A stretch of 33,237 nt of DNA, from assembly GCA_025937785.1 (NCBI GenBank), contig JAICQQ010000081.1, positions 1-33,237 of the forward strand, read 5' to 3'. Both the position numbers and the translations under genes were made by a program. This document shows, piece after piece, positions 18,972 through 27,504 of the stretch. The DNA is from Polyangiaceae bacterium. Its GTDB lineage: Bacteria; Myxococcota_A; Polyangia; Polyangiales; Polyangiaceae. Below the pieces are notes generated by a model that had not been told where the DNA came from, ran no database searches, and worked only from the letters and a program-made list of their open reading frames with translations. The number at the start of each line of letters is the position of its first letter. Position 1 is the first letter of the stretch.

Positions 18972-21035
18972 CTACTCGGACGGAAACAGCGCCGCGCTGG
19001 CCCTGATGCCCGGCGGCGTGTCGCCCGCGCTCGGTCGAGCCAGGTCGACCGTCAGCGCGCGGAGCAGCTCGGCGACGCTGAAAGCCTGTGCGGGGCAGCC
19101 GCGCGGGCGGTTCGGAGGGTCGGCGTCCGCGACCTGCGCCACCTGCCCCAGCACGATGCGATCGGACAGCGCGCCCTCCACCAGGCTGCGGAGCTCTTCG
19201 ATCACGCTCGGCGTTCTACCGTACGTTGCGAGTGCTGCCCGCACGTAGAAGCCGAGCAGGTACGGCCAGACGGTGCCCTGGTGGAATGCGCTCACGCGCT
19301 CGTCCGGGTCGCCCGCAAAATGACCGACGTAGTCGGGGTGAAAGGGGCTGAGGCTGCGGATGCCGCGCGGGGTGAGCAGCTCTTTTTTGCAGCGAACCAT
19401 GATGGCTTCGCGCTGCTCGGCGTCGAACAGCTGCGCGTCGACGGCCAAGGCGATCATCGCGTTGGGCCGGATCGCCGGGTCCGCCCAGGCGTCCCCTCCT
19501 TGCGGAGTCGCGCTCACGCAGTCGAACGGGTACTGCGTTTCGCGACACCAGAACCGGGCGCGAAATGCGGCGACCGCCTGCTCGCGCGCCGCGAGCGCGG
19601 CGCTTCGGGTCTCGTGATCGCCAAAACGCTGCGCGAGCAGAGCCAGCGTCTGGCAGCCGCGGGTCCAGAGGGCTTGCAGTTCGATCGCCAGCCCGCTGCG
19701 TGGAGTGAACAAGCGGCTGCCCACGCGCGCATCCATCCAGGTCAGCGCCGTACCCTGTTCCCCGTTCTCGACCAAGCCTTCGTGGCTGAGCCACATCCAG
19801 CGCTTGCGGGCCGCGCGCACCCGCACGAACACACGTTTCAGCGCGGGAAAGAGCTCCCGTTGCATGAAAGGGTCCGCCGGATCCAGCGCGCCATCCAGCT
19901 CGCGCGCTATTTCGAACAACCACAAAGTAGCGTCGGGGGCGAACTCTGGCCGCTTCCGAGATTGGAAGCGAATCGTCTGGGGCAGCATGCCGCTGTGCAT
20001 GTGCCGAATCAGCGTGCTCACGCAACGCTTCGCGTCATCGACCCGTCCACGGCACAAGTAGATGCCAGGCAGCGCGATCGCCGCATCGCGCGACCACACA
20101 TCGAGCCACGGGTAGCCGGCGATGACCACTTCGTCGTCGGCGCTGCGCGCGCTGAACTGATCGGCCGCGACGCACAACGAGCGCACGTACCCCGAGTACT
20201 TGGGTCCAGGATCTTGAGCCAGAATGTGCTCGGCAGCTTCCATCACGAGCTCGTGTGCCGAAGCCGCAGGCAGTGGCCCCACGCTCATCACGATGTATTG
20301 CGTCTGATTCGAGTGAAGCGTGATCTCGAAGGTGCCTGGCGTCCACATGTCCTCCTGGAACTCGGAATGCCGTACGCGGTCTTCGAGGTACTCGAAACGC
20401 CGCCACCAGTCCGGTGCGCCCATGAACACGCCGCCGTGGCTGAAGTTCAGCGGCGGCAAGTTGGCTGCGGGTTGAACCTCGACCTCCCCCGGTCGTAGCG
20501 TCACCGTCTGCTTCATGCCGCCGTGCTCGTGCATCAGCTCCTCGACGGGACGCAGCGGCATCAACGGACGCACCGTCAGCTCGGCGCTTTGTTTCGCCGA
20601 CCAGGTATAGGAGAGCACGACGGCGTTCTGCCCTCGCACCAGCGAGAGCGTGCGTTCGAGCGTACCCTTGCCGAGCCGACAAACCCAGCGCGGCAGCGGA
20701 TCCATCGCAAAGCTTTCGATCAGGCGATAGCCCGGTGTCGGCGCGATATCGGGGAATTGATGCGTGGCGAGCCGGTAGGAACGGCCGCCGACCTTGACGG
20801 TGCTCTCGGCGTGACTCAGCACCACGTAGCGCTCGAGCGGTGGTTTCAGCGCCGCCACCAACAGGCCGTGGTTGCGCCGCGTGTGCATCAAGGCCACGGT
20901 GCTCATGGCGTAGGCGCCTGCGCCGTTGGTGTGCAGCCACTCGGCCTCGGCGCGCTCGAGGTCTCCCTTCACCTCCAGCGCAGGCCAGGGGCCGTGCTGA
21001 GGACCACTCCAGTACGAACGCTCGCGGCCCTTCAT
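18972..21035 (-). CDS. Glycogen debranching enzyme (amylo-alpha-1,6-glucosidase type)
   Basis: 687 residues. The N-terminal half matches the GDE N-domain: EWLHTNGAGAYAMSTVALM, HTRRNHGLLVAAL, VVLSHAEST. The C-terminal half is an (alpha/alpha)6 barrel of GDE_C/GH133 type: YPWLDVWSRDAAIALPGIYL, HMHSGMLPQTIRFQ, EFAPDATLWLFEIA, LTWMDARVGSRLFTPRSG, and FHQGTVWPYLLGFYVRAAL. These enzymes remove alpha-1,6 branches of glycogen; the Asp in SRDA and the Asp in TWMDA are conserved positions. ATG 21035 overlaps the aroE stop as ATGA, so expression is coupled to aroE. The 3' end converges on the fusion gene with only 15 bases between stops. No other glycogen gene is in the window. Confidence 0.9.
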   Translation of the reverse strand: MKGRERSYWSGPQHGPWPALEVKGDLERAEAEWLHTNGAGAYAMSTVALMHTRRNHGLLVAALKPPLERYVVLSHAESTVKVGGRSYRLATHQFPDIAPTPGYRLIESFAMDPLPRWVCRLGKGTLERTLSLVRGQNAVVLSYTWSAKQSAELTVRPLMPLRPVEELMHEHGGMKQTVTLRPGEVEVQPAANLPPLNFSHGGVFMGAPDWWRRFEYLEDRVRHSEFQEDMWTPGTFEITLHSNQTQYIVMSVGPLPAASAHELVMEAAEHILAQDPGPKYSGYVRSLCVAADQFSARSADDEVVIAGYPWLDVWSRDAAIALPGIYLCRGRVDDAKRCVSTLIRHMHSGMLPQTIRFQSRKRPEFAPDATLWLFEIARELDGALDPADPFMQRELFPALKRVFVRVRAARKRWMWLSHEGLVENGEQGTALTWMDARVGSRLFTPRSGLAIELQALWTRGCQTLALLAQRFGDHETRSAALAAREQAVAAFRARFWCRETQYPFDCVSATPQGGDAWADPAIRPNAMIALAVDAQLFDAEQREAIMVRCKKELLTPRGIRSLSPFHPDYVGHFAGDPDERVSAFHQGTVWPYLLGFYVRAALATYGRTPSVIEELRSLVEGALSDRIVLGQVAQVADADPPNRPRGCPAQAFSVAELLRALTVDLARPSAGDTPPGIRASAALFPSE

Positions 21036-21901
21036 GCACGTCCCTCGAGCGTTTGGCGCGCCGCAGCGAGTAGCTCGCCTCGTGGCGGCAACACTCCGAG
21101 CCAGATGCGAATCGCGAGCTGGGCTTGCGCCACGAGCATGCTGAGACCGCCCTCCGCCACCAAACCGCGCGCTCGCGCTGCCGCGAGCACCGGCGTTTCG
21201 GGCGGGTTGTAAATCAGATCGTAGACGACGGTCTCAGGAGCGAACTCTCTCCACGGCAAAGCCTCGGCGAGCGCCCGACCGCCTTCGGTCCCTTTCATGC
21301 CGGCGCTCGTGGCCTGCAACACGAGCTTGGAGGCGGCCGCCTCGTGCCGCGTCCGGGCGGAGTCGGCGATCCACGCCAGTGAACGTGCTCCCAAGACCGC
21401 GAACTCGGCGCTGTGGGGCCACTTCGCCTCGGGCAAGTCTTCGCGAAACGCACGGGCGGTGACCACGATATCGGTGACTCCGAGGTGTTGACACGCCACC
21501 ACGGCGCCCAACGCAGCGCCCCCGTTGCCGAGTACCACGGCTCTCGGCACGTCGCGGACCAATTCGCCTAGCACCTCTGCGAGGCCGAGCGCGTCGGTGT
21601 TGTAAGCGACGACCTCTCCCGCGGCGTTTCTCGTGAGGGTATTGGCAGCGCCGACGCGCTCGGCCGATACATCGACATGGTCCGCCAACGTCAGCGCCAG
21701 CCGCTTGTGTGGGACGGTCACGTTGGCGCCCGCCACCACACCCCTGCGCAGCAGGTCGATCTGGGCCTCCACGGCGGCCCTATCGGGAGCGTCAACCAGC
21801 TGATAGTCGTGGTCGGCCGACAACCACGCGTACGCCGCGCGGTGAATGGCTGGAGACAACGAATGCCCCACGGGATGTCCGATCAGGATAAAGCGACTCA
21901 C
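21032..21901 (-). CDS. aroE: Shikimate dehydrogenase
   Basis: Reduces 3-dehydroshikimate to shikimate with NADPH in aromatic amino-acid synthesis; cytoplasmic. The 289 residues show the family signature: GHPVGHSLSPAIHRAAY (8-24), ANVTVPHK with catalytic Lys66, GAANTLT, YNTDALG with Asp103, the Rossmann loop VLGNGGAALGAVVA (123-136), VYDLIYNPPETPVL, and GLSMLVAQAQLAIRIW near the end. The start is GTG 21901, overlapping the xseA stop as GTGA; the end overlaps the debranching enzyme start. The operon xseA-aroE-debranching enzyme is therefore fully translationally coupled. Length and motifs are normal. Confidence 0.95.
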   Translation of the reverse strand: MSRFILIGHPVGHSLSPAIHRAAYAWLSADHDYQLVDAPDRAAVEAQIDLLRRGVVAGANVTVPHKRLALTLADHVDVSAERVGAANTLTRNAAGEVVAYNTDALGLAEVLGELVRDVPRAVVLGNGGAALGAVVACQHLGVTDIVVTARAFREDLPEAKWPHSAEFAVLGARSLAWIADSARTRHEAAASKLVLQATSAGMKGTEGGRALAEALPWREFAPETVVYDLIYNPPETPVLAAARARGLVAEGGLSMLVAQAQLAIRIWLGVLPPRGELLAAARQTLEGRA

Positions 21902-23283
21902 GACCCCTGCAGCTCCTTCTCGGGTTCTCGGGCTTCGACGCTGGCCATGAATTGCCCTTGGCGGAGCCGCACGTTGACCCGCTCTCCTTCGCTCAAGGCC
22001 GCAGCGTCGGTGATCACCTTCCCCTCCAGGTCCCGCGCGATCGCATAGCCGCGTCCGAGCACCGCTAGCGGCGAAAGCGCCTCGATGCGCGTCAGCCGCT
22101 CGCTGAGCCGCCCTCGCGAAGCTGCGAGTTTTGCGCGCATGGCGCCGTGCAAGCGGGCGTCCAGCGGAGCCATCGCCGCGTGAGCTCGCGAAAGCACCGC
22201 CGTCGGGTGCTGCAGGAGCACGCGTCGATACAGTCGCTCCAGGGCTTGTCGCCGCTCGCGGATGCGGCGCGCCAGGCTTCGCTCGAGGTCGCTCCGGGCG
22301 TCGTCGAGCAACTGTTGCCTTTCGGCGAGGTAGAAACGCGGGTCGCCGATGCGCGTCCTCAACCGGTCGACCTCGACGCGCGCTTCGATGAGACGCGTGC
22401 GCATCGCTCGCCCGAGATGGCGCGTCTGATCGTCGAGCGCACGCACGCGCGACCTGCGATCGGGTACCACCAACTCTGCCGCCTGCGACGGGGTCGCGGC
22501 TCGCACGTCTGCCGCAAAGTCCGTGAGTGAAATATCCACCTCGTGGCCGACGGCGCTGACCACGGGCACTTGCATGCTGGCCACGCGGCGCACCAAGCGT
22601 TCGTCGTTGAACGCCATCAGGTCCTCCGCGGAGCCCCCGCCGCGCCCGATGATCACCACGTCCAAGCCCGGATAGCGCTCGAGCTTGTCGAGCGCACGCA
22701 CCAACGATCGCGGTGCTTCGTCGCCCTGCACCAGCGCGGCGGCCAGCACCAAGGTCACGTTGGCGCGCCGGAACGCGACGCTGGTGATGTCGTGTAGCGC
22801 GGCGCCCGAACGGCTAGTGACCACGCCGACCACGCGCGGGTCGGGCGGCAGCGGGCGCTTCCGCGCGGGATCGAACAAACCTTCGGCGGCGAGCCTTTGC
22901 TTGAGCTGCTCGAGCGCCTCGAGCAGGGCCCCGCGACCGGCAGGCCTGAGCGCTTCAGCCACGTACTGGAGCCGGCCGCGCGCCGCATAGATCGTCGCGC
23001 GCCCCGAGAGCTGAACCCGCGCACCCTCGCTCAGGAAGCGCCGCGCGCGCGCTGCGTAAAACTTGTACATCACACAGTCGAGCACGGCTTCTTCCCGCTC
23101 GTCCTTGAGCTGAAAGTAGGCGTGACCGCTCGGCGCCCGCTTCAGGCTGGCGATCTCCCCTTCGACCCACTCGAACCCACATGCGGCGTGCACCGCATTT
23201 TTCAAGCGTCGGTGGAGCTCAGCGACTCCAATGATAGCTGTCCCTCCACTCACGGCGGGCGCCGGTATACCAAGAGTCTCCAC
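21898..23283 (-). CDS. xseA: Exodeoxyribonuclease VII large subunit
   Basis: Large subunit of the ssDNA exonuclease that, with XseB, degrades single-stranded DNA in both directions. About 461 residues: N-terminal OB fold (GVAELHRRLKNAVHAACGFE, EWVEGEIASLKRAPSGHAYF, QLKDE), then the catalytic domain VVGVVTSRSGAALHDI, VIIGRGGGSAEDLMAFNDE, SAVGHEVDISLTDFAADVRA, TPSQAAELVVPD, and a long C-terminal coiled coil. The open frame runs back to 23556 and overlaps accC, but those residues are not XseA-like. I choose GTG 23283; GTG 23253, or even an ATT at about 23232 preceded by GGAGGG, are alternatives. No xseB is seen next to it. It is divergent from accC, with roughly 215 bases between starts. Confidence 0.93.
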   Translation of the reverse strand: METLGIPAPAVSGGTAIIGVAELHRRLKNAVHAACGFEWVEGEIASLKRAPSGHAYFQLKDEREEAVLDCVMYKFYAARARRFLSEGARVQLSGRATIYAARGRLQYVAEALRPAGRGALLEALEQLKQRLAAEGLFDPARKRPLPPDPRVVGVVTSRSGAALHDITSVAFRRANVTLVLAAALVQGDEAPRSLVRALDKLERYPGLDVVIIGRGGGSAEDLMAFNDERLVRRVASMQVPVVSAVGHEVDISLTDFAADVRAATPSQAAELVVPDRRSRVRALDDQTRHLGRAMRTRLIEARVEVDRLRTRIGDPRFYLAERQQLLDDARSDLERSLARRIRERRQALERLYRRVLLQHPTAVLSRAHAAMAPLDARLHGAMRAKLAASRGRLSERLTRIEALSPLAVLGRGYAIARDLEGKVITDAAALSEGERVNVRLRQGQFMASVEAREPEKELQGS

Positions 23284-23498
23284 GCCACGCCCGGACCGAT
23301 TGGCGACTTTCTGCGAAAGCGTTCCCGAACGCGAGAAATCAGCAGGTTCTGACAAGCGGCGAGCGCGGACTCGCCCCGGTGGCCGGGGGCAGGCGCCAGC
23401 TGCCAAGCCCGCACAGCGCGGCGGGGCCAGGCGTGGGTTCTGGCCGGCGCGCTCCGTGATAGGGTCCGGCTCGTGGCCGAGGGCGCCGAAGGTGACGC

Positions 23499-24986
23499 TT
23501 GAGAAAAGTATTGATTGCCAATCGCGGCGAAATTGCCGTGCGAATTGCCAGAGCACTCCGAGAAGCGGAGCTCGTCGCGGTAGCGATCTACAGTGACGCC
23601 GACAGCGCTGCGCAGCACGTGCGCGCGGCGGACGAGGCCTACCGCGTGGGGCCCGCGCCAGCCAGCGAAAGTTACCTCGACGCGGCGCGCATCATCGACG
23701 TTGCGCACCGCGCCGGCTGCGATGCCGTGCATCCGGGCTACGGCTTTCTGGCAGAGAACGCCGAGTTCGCCCGAGCCTGCGGCGATGCCGGACTCACGTT
23801 CATCGGTCCACCCGCTTCCGCCATCGAAGCCATGGGACACAAGGTGAGCGCGCGCAAGCTCATGCAGGCGGCCGGCGTACCCGTGGTCCCGGGAGGTGAA
23901 GCGGCGAACCTCGAGGAGGCGAAGCTGAGTGCAGCGGCCATCGGCTACCCGATCATGCTCAAGCCCGTCGCTGGCGGTGGCGGCAAGGGCATGCGGCGAA
24001 TTGCCAGCGAAGCGGAGCTAGTGCTCGAATGGGAAGCCGCCAGCCAAGAGGCGGCGCGAGCGTTCGCGGACGCTTCGATGTATCTCGAGAAGTATCTCGA
24101 GTCCCCACGCCACGTCGAAATCCAGGTGCTGGGCGATCAGCACGGCAACGTGGTGCACCTGTTCGAGCGCGATTGTTCGGTGCAGCGCCGGCACCAGAAG
24201 ATCATCGAGGAGGCGCCGTGCCCCGTGCTGCCGCCTGAGCTCGCCGAAAGCATGGGCAGCACCAGTGTCGAGGGCGCGCGCGCCCTGGGCTATTTCTCTG
24301 CCGGCACTTTCGAGTACCTACTCGACGAACGAGGCAACTTCTACTTCTTGGAGATGAACACACGCCTGCAGGTGGAGCATCCAGTGACCGAGGCGACCAC
24401 GGGCATCGACCTGGTGCAGGCCATGCTCGCGATCGCCACGGGGCTGCCGTTACCCTTCAGGCAAGCCGACATCCAGCGGAGGGGACACGCGATCGAGTGC
24501 CGCATCTACGCCGAACGCCCCGAGCTCGGTTTTCTGCCGAGTCCCGGACCCATCCAGCGCATGCTACTGCCCCAGGGGCCAGGGATCAGGAACGACGAAG
24601 GCGCGGAGAGCGGCGACACCATCAGCGGCTATTACGACCCGCTGATCGCCAAGCTGACCGCGTGGGGCGCCGATCGACGAGAATGCGTGCGGCGAATGCA
24701 GCGCGCGCTGGGCGAATACGTGGTGGCGGGCACCCACACCAATCTCGAGTACTTGCGCCGCATCCTCGGCCACCCTGCGTTCCTGCGAGGCGACGTGAAC
24801 ACGTCCTTCGTCGAGTCTGCTCGCGCCGACTTGGAGCGTCCCGCTGACCTGAGCGAAGCCGAGCTGATCGACGCCGTGGCCGCCGCCGCGCTCTTCAGCC
24901 TTGCTCGGGCCGAACGCACGGCTCCCGCCGCGGCGCCCACGTCGGGGCTCTCGGAATGGGTGCGCCAACACCGCAGTCGTGGGTAG
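23499..24986 (+). CDS. accC: Biotin carboxylase subunit (acetyl-CoA carboxylase type)
   Basis: ATP-dependent carboxylation of biotin on BCCP, the first half-reaction of acetyl-CoA (or propionyl-CoA) carboxylase. 495 residues from TTG 23499, with AAGGTG upstream. Order of motifs: KVLIANRGEIAVRIARAL, AVHPGYGFLAENAEFA, ATP-grasp loop PVAGGGGKGMRRI, ARHVEIQVLGDQHGN-like region, ERDCSVQRRHQKIIEEAP, EMNTRLQVEHPVTE (catalytic Arg and Glu). The end has an Ala-rich tail, slightly longer than E. coli AccC (449). No BCCP (accB) is adjacent, unlike the common accBC operon, so it could instead serve a propionyl- or other acyl-CoA carboxylase whose partners lie elsewhere. Confidence 0.93.
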   Translation: MRKVLIANRGEIAVRIARALREAELVAVAIYSDADSAAQHVRAADEAYRVGPAPASESYLDAARIIDVAHRAGCDAVHPGYGFLAENAEFARACGDAGLTFIGPPASAIEAMGHKVSARKLMQAAGVPVVPGGEAANLEEAKLSAAAIGYPIMLKPVAGGGGKGMRRIASEAELVLEWEAASQEAARAFADASMYLEKYLESPRHVEIQVLGDQHGNVVHLFERDCSVQRRHQKIIEEAPCPVLPPELAESMGSTSVEGARALGYFSAGTFEYLLDERGNFYFLEMNTRLQVEHPVTEATTGIDLVQAMLAIATGLPLPFRQADIQRRGHAIECRIYAERPELGFLPSPGPIQRMLLPQGPGIRNDEGAESGDTISGYYDPLIAKLTAWGADRRECVRRMQRALGEYVVAGTHTNLEYLRRILGHPAFLRGDVNTSFVESARADLERPADLSEAELIDAVAAAALFSLARAERTAPAAAPTSGLSEWVRQHRSRG

Positions 24987-25004
24987 CAGGTAGACTCGGC
25001 CCCG

Positions 25005-25142
25005 ATGCGCGTGCGCGAGCCGCTCGCATTCTCGATCGAGCACGTAGGTCGCGGCGGCAACCTGCTGTGTCAGTGCGCGGCCGGTGAGGTCAGGCTGGCA
25101 CTCGTCCGCACCTGGCTCGACGCCAATGGCCGGGCGAGCTGA
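25005..25142 (+). CDS. Small hypothetical ORF, 45 residues
   Basis: ATG 25005 to TGA 25142, in the gap after accC. The product starts MRVREPLAFSIEHVG and contains LLCQCAAGEVRLALVRTWLD. GC-rich codon usage is consistent with coding, but no ribosome-binding site better than GGTAGACTC is seen and there is no family I recognise. It may be spurious. Confidence 0.3.
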   Translation: MRVREPLAFSIEHVGRGGNLLCQCAAGEVRLALVRTWLDANGRAS

Positions 25143-25180
25143 ACGACCAGCGAACGCTGAGCGAGTGGCCCCGAGCTGGC

Positions 25181-25198
25181 CTGGTCCACTGACCAGTG
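25181..25198. promoter_or_regulatory. Interlaced inverted repeats just before the histidine kinase start
   Basis: CTGGTC-CACT-GACCAG (25181-25196) is a perfect 6-bp dyad, and CACTG-AC-CAGTG (25187-25198) is a second dyad overlapping it. They lie 15-30 bases before ATG 25213, where an operator for autoregulation by the downstream response regulator would be placed. Confidence 0.4.
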
Positions 25199-25212
25199 TA
25201 AGACTGGCGCCC

Positions 25213-26127
25213 ATGGCCTCGCGAGACCTCGCCGCCCTCGGTTATCGGCGGATCGTGATCCTGCTCGTGGCGCTCATCATCGTGCCCACCGCGCTGATGC
25301 TGACGCTAGGCGCGGTGCTGCTTTTCCTCGGGCAGGAGAGCTGGAACCTGGTCATGGGCATCCTCGTGCTCGCGCTCAGTGGGGCCGTGGTGACGGGGGT
25401 GATTCTGGTCTGGGTGTTCGTGCGACGCGAAGCGACCTTGTCGCGGCTTCAGAGCGACTTCGTCTCGAAGGTATCCCACGAGCTCAGAACGCCGCTCACC
25501 TCGATTCGACTCTTCACCGAGACCCTCGCGCTGAGGAGGGGAGACGAGCGCGCCGCGCAGCAATGTATCGTGGCCCTCGAGCGCGAGACCACGCGCCTCC
25601 AGGTACTGATCGACCGCCTGCTCGACTGGGGCCGCATGGAAAGCGGCCACCGCGAGTTCCACATGCGCGTGACGGATGTCCGCTCCGTCATCGAATCGGC
25701 CCTGGCAGCGTTCGAGCCGACCACTGAGCGGCACAACGCGGTACTCGACGTTTCCCTGCCTCCGGCCTCGCTCGTGATCGAGGCCGATCGCACGGCGATG
25801 GAGGATGCGCTCTTGAACTTACTCTCCAACGCGGTAAAGTACGGTGGGGACCCACCGAAGATCGCCGTGCGCGTGGAGCAGTCGGTGCGAGAAGTGCGCA
25901 TCGTCGTCGACGACAACGGTAAGGGCATCCCTGTCGGGGAGCACAAGCGCATCTTTCAGAAGTTCTACCGCGTGGACGACCGGCTCTCGCGCGAACGCGA
26001 AGGCTCGGGCTTGGGGCTTGCCATCGTGAAGCACGTGATGAAGGCACACAAGGGTCACGTCGAGCTCGAAAGCAGCGCGGGCCAGGGCAGCAGCTTTCGT
26101 CTGGTGCTGCCCGTGGTCGGAGGTTGA
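25213..26127 (+). CDS. Membrane sensor histidine kinase
   Basis: 304 residues from ATG 25213. Two transmembrane segments at about 13-39 and 46-70 are joined by only about six residues (GQESWN), so there is no extracytoplasmic sensor domain. HisKA: SDFVSKVSHELRTPLTSIRL with phospho-acceptor His89. HATPase: N box LLSNAVKYGG, G1 DDNGKGIP, F box FQKFYR, G2 REGSGLGLAIVKHV. It is PhoR/WalK-like in the catalytic core and resembles intramembrane-sensing kinases in topology. It is followed at once by a response-regulator gene (1 base between stop and GTG), forming one operon. The signal is unknown; sensing in or at the membrane is inference from topology. Confidence 0.92.
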   Translation: MASRDLAALGYRRIVILLVALIIVPTALMLTLGAVLLFLGQESWNLVMGILVLALSGAVVTGVILVWVFVRREATLSRLQSDFVSKVSHELRTPLTSIRLFTETLALRRGDERAAQQCIVALERETTRLQVLIDRLLDWGRMESGHREFHMRVTDVRSVIESALAAFEPTTERHNAVLDVSLPPASLVIEADRTAMEDALLNLLSNAVKYGGDPPKIAVRVEQSVREVRIVVDDNGKGIPVGEHKRIFQKFYRVDDRLSREREGSGLGLAIVKHVMKAHKGHVELESSAGQGSSFRLVLPVVGG

Positions 26128-26128
26128 T

Positions 26129-26851
26129 GTGGCTTCACCGCTGGATCCTGCACCGCTCAGCAAGCACAAACGTCGCGTATTGATCGTCGAGGACGACGAG
26201 AGCATCGCGCTCGGCTTGAAGCTCAATCTGGAGGCCGAAGGCTACTGGGTCGAGGTGGCCGGCGACGGCGATCGCGGTCTGGGGCTCGCGCGCGCAGGAG
26301 GTTTCGACGTACTGATCCTCGACGTGATGCTGCCCAAGACGAACGGTTTCGAAGTGGTGCGAGTGCTGCGAGAGGCCGGAGAAACGGTGCCCGTGATCAT
26401 GTTGAGCGCGCGGGGCGACGAATCCGACAAGGTGATGGGGCTGGAGCTCGGTGCGGAGGATTACATCACGAAGCCCTTCGGCCTCGCCGAGCTGTTGGCG
26501 CGAGTAAAAGCCGTCCTGCGGCGCGATGGGATCACCCGGTCCCGCGTGGAGCCGGTAGTCGAGGCGGGGGAACTCCTCGTCAACCCCAACACCCGGGAAG
26601 TGAGTCGAGACGGAGATGTCGTCGCGCTCACCGCTACCGAGTTCGAGATCCTATGGTGTCTGGTCGAGGCGGGGGGCCAGGTGCTCTCGCGCGAGCAGAT
26701 CCTGGCCAAGGTCTGGGGTCCAGGTCACAAAGGGACCCTACGCACCATCGACAATTTCCTGCTTCAGCTGCGCAACAAGCTCGAGCGGGATCCAGCGCTG
26801 CCCGATCACCTTTTAACCGTGCGCGGGGTCGGCTACCGCTTCCAACGCTGA
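26129..26851 (+). CDS. OmpR/PhoB-family response regulator
   Basis: 240 residues from GTG 26129, with GGAGG five bases before. Receiver: VLIVEDDES (acidic pocket), phospho-acceptor Asp65 in LILDVMLPK, Ser93 in IMLSARGDE, Lys115 in YITKPFG. Winged-helix output at about 145-240: GELLVNPNTREVSRDG, LTATEFEILWCLVEAGGQVL, SREQILAKVW, then RTIDNFLLQLRNKLE and the wing VRGVGYRF. It is the partner of the preceding kinase. The short N-terminal extension MASPLDPAPLSKHK is unusual but small. The regulon is unknown; the interlaced palindromes before the kinase gene are a candidate binding site. Confidence 0.95.
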   Translation: MASPLDPAPLSKHKRRVLIVEDDESIALGLKLNLEAEGYWVEVAGDGDRGLGLARAGGFDVLILDVMLPKTNGFEVVRVLREAGETVPVIMLSARGDESDKVMGLELGAEDYITKPFGLAELLARVKAVLRRDGITRSRVEPVVEAGELLVNPNTREVSRDGDVVALTATEFEILWCLVEAGGQVLSREQILAKVWGPGHKGTLRTIDNFLLQLRNKLERDPALPDHLLTVRGVGYRFQR

Positions 26852-26902
26852 ATTTTATGCTAAAAGGCACGGCCCTCCCCAACCCCGAGCGGCAGAACTA
26901 CC

Positions 26903-27370
26903 GTGGACCAGAACCTACTTCGTTCGTACTTCGCCACCGTTTACGAGCTTCCCACCGATTCCGGCGTGGTCAGGGCCTCGCTCGATGGCGAAATAGTGAA
27001 AGATCAAGAGGGTCTGCCGTCGATACTTCAGCGAAGCTTCGCGATTCTGACGGCGTACAATCCTCGCTCGATGCTGCTGCCGCGCAGGGTCAACGACGTG
27101 CGACACCAAGTGATGCGCGACCTGCTCATCCTAGGCTGCTATCGCGTCGAACACTGCGTCGGATTCGAAGAAGAGCCCGAAGGGGTCTGGCGTGAGCCGG
27201 CATGGGTGGTGCACGGCATCGAACGTGACGAGTCCATCGATTTCGGCCGAACTTTTCGGCAGAACACCATCGTGTACTGCCAGAACGCCCGTCCGGAGCT
27301 GATCGTCACCGACCCCACCTGCGACGAGATTGGTAAGACGTTTCAGGGCAACTGGCGCGTCCGGCAGTAG
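26903..27370 (+). CDS. DUF3293 family protein
   Basis: 155 residues from GTG 26903. The pattern 'AILTAYNPRSMLLPRRVNDV', 'DLLILGCYRVEHCVGFE', 'WREPAWVVHGIERDESIDFG' and 'FRQNTIVYCQ' matches DUF3293, small cytoplasmic proteins of unknown function in proteobacteria and actinobacteria. Length is normal for the family, and there is no signal or membrane segment. It follows the two-component pair by 51 bases and might be co-transcribed. No function can be given. Confidence 0.75.
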   Translation: MDQNLLRSYFATVYELPTDSGVVRASLDGEIVKDQEGLPSILQRSFAILTAYNPRSMLLPRRVNDVRHQVMRDLLILGCYRVEHCVGFEEEPEGVWREPAWVVHGIERDESIDFGRTFRQNTIVYCQNARPELIVTDPTCDEIGKTFQGNWRVRQ

Positions 27371-27391
27371 CGGCGAAAACCCCGTTCGCCG
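27371..27391 (+). terminator. Hairpin after the DUF3293 gene
   Basis: CGGCGAA (27371-27377) and TTCGCCG (27385-27391) form a perfect 7-bp stem with a 7-base loop directly after the stop codon. The following CCCTTTCGTTG is only weakly T-rich, so this is a weak or factor-assisted terminator. Confidence 0.4.
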
Positions 27392-27504
27392 GCCCTTTCG
27401 TTGCCGGCCGAGCACAACACGCTTGCCACGGGGCTTGGGACCGCTAGGGTTCGGTGCGGTCCACAGCTGGGTCCGAGGGCCTCAAAACGGAGTTTGCAGG
27501 CAAC

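Noticed and set aside
23284..23556. N-terminal extension of xseA to 23556
   Set aside because: It overlaps the start of accC on the opposite strand, is Arg/Pro-rich and has no XseA similarity.
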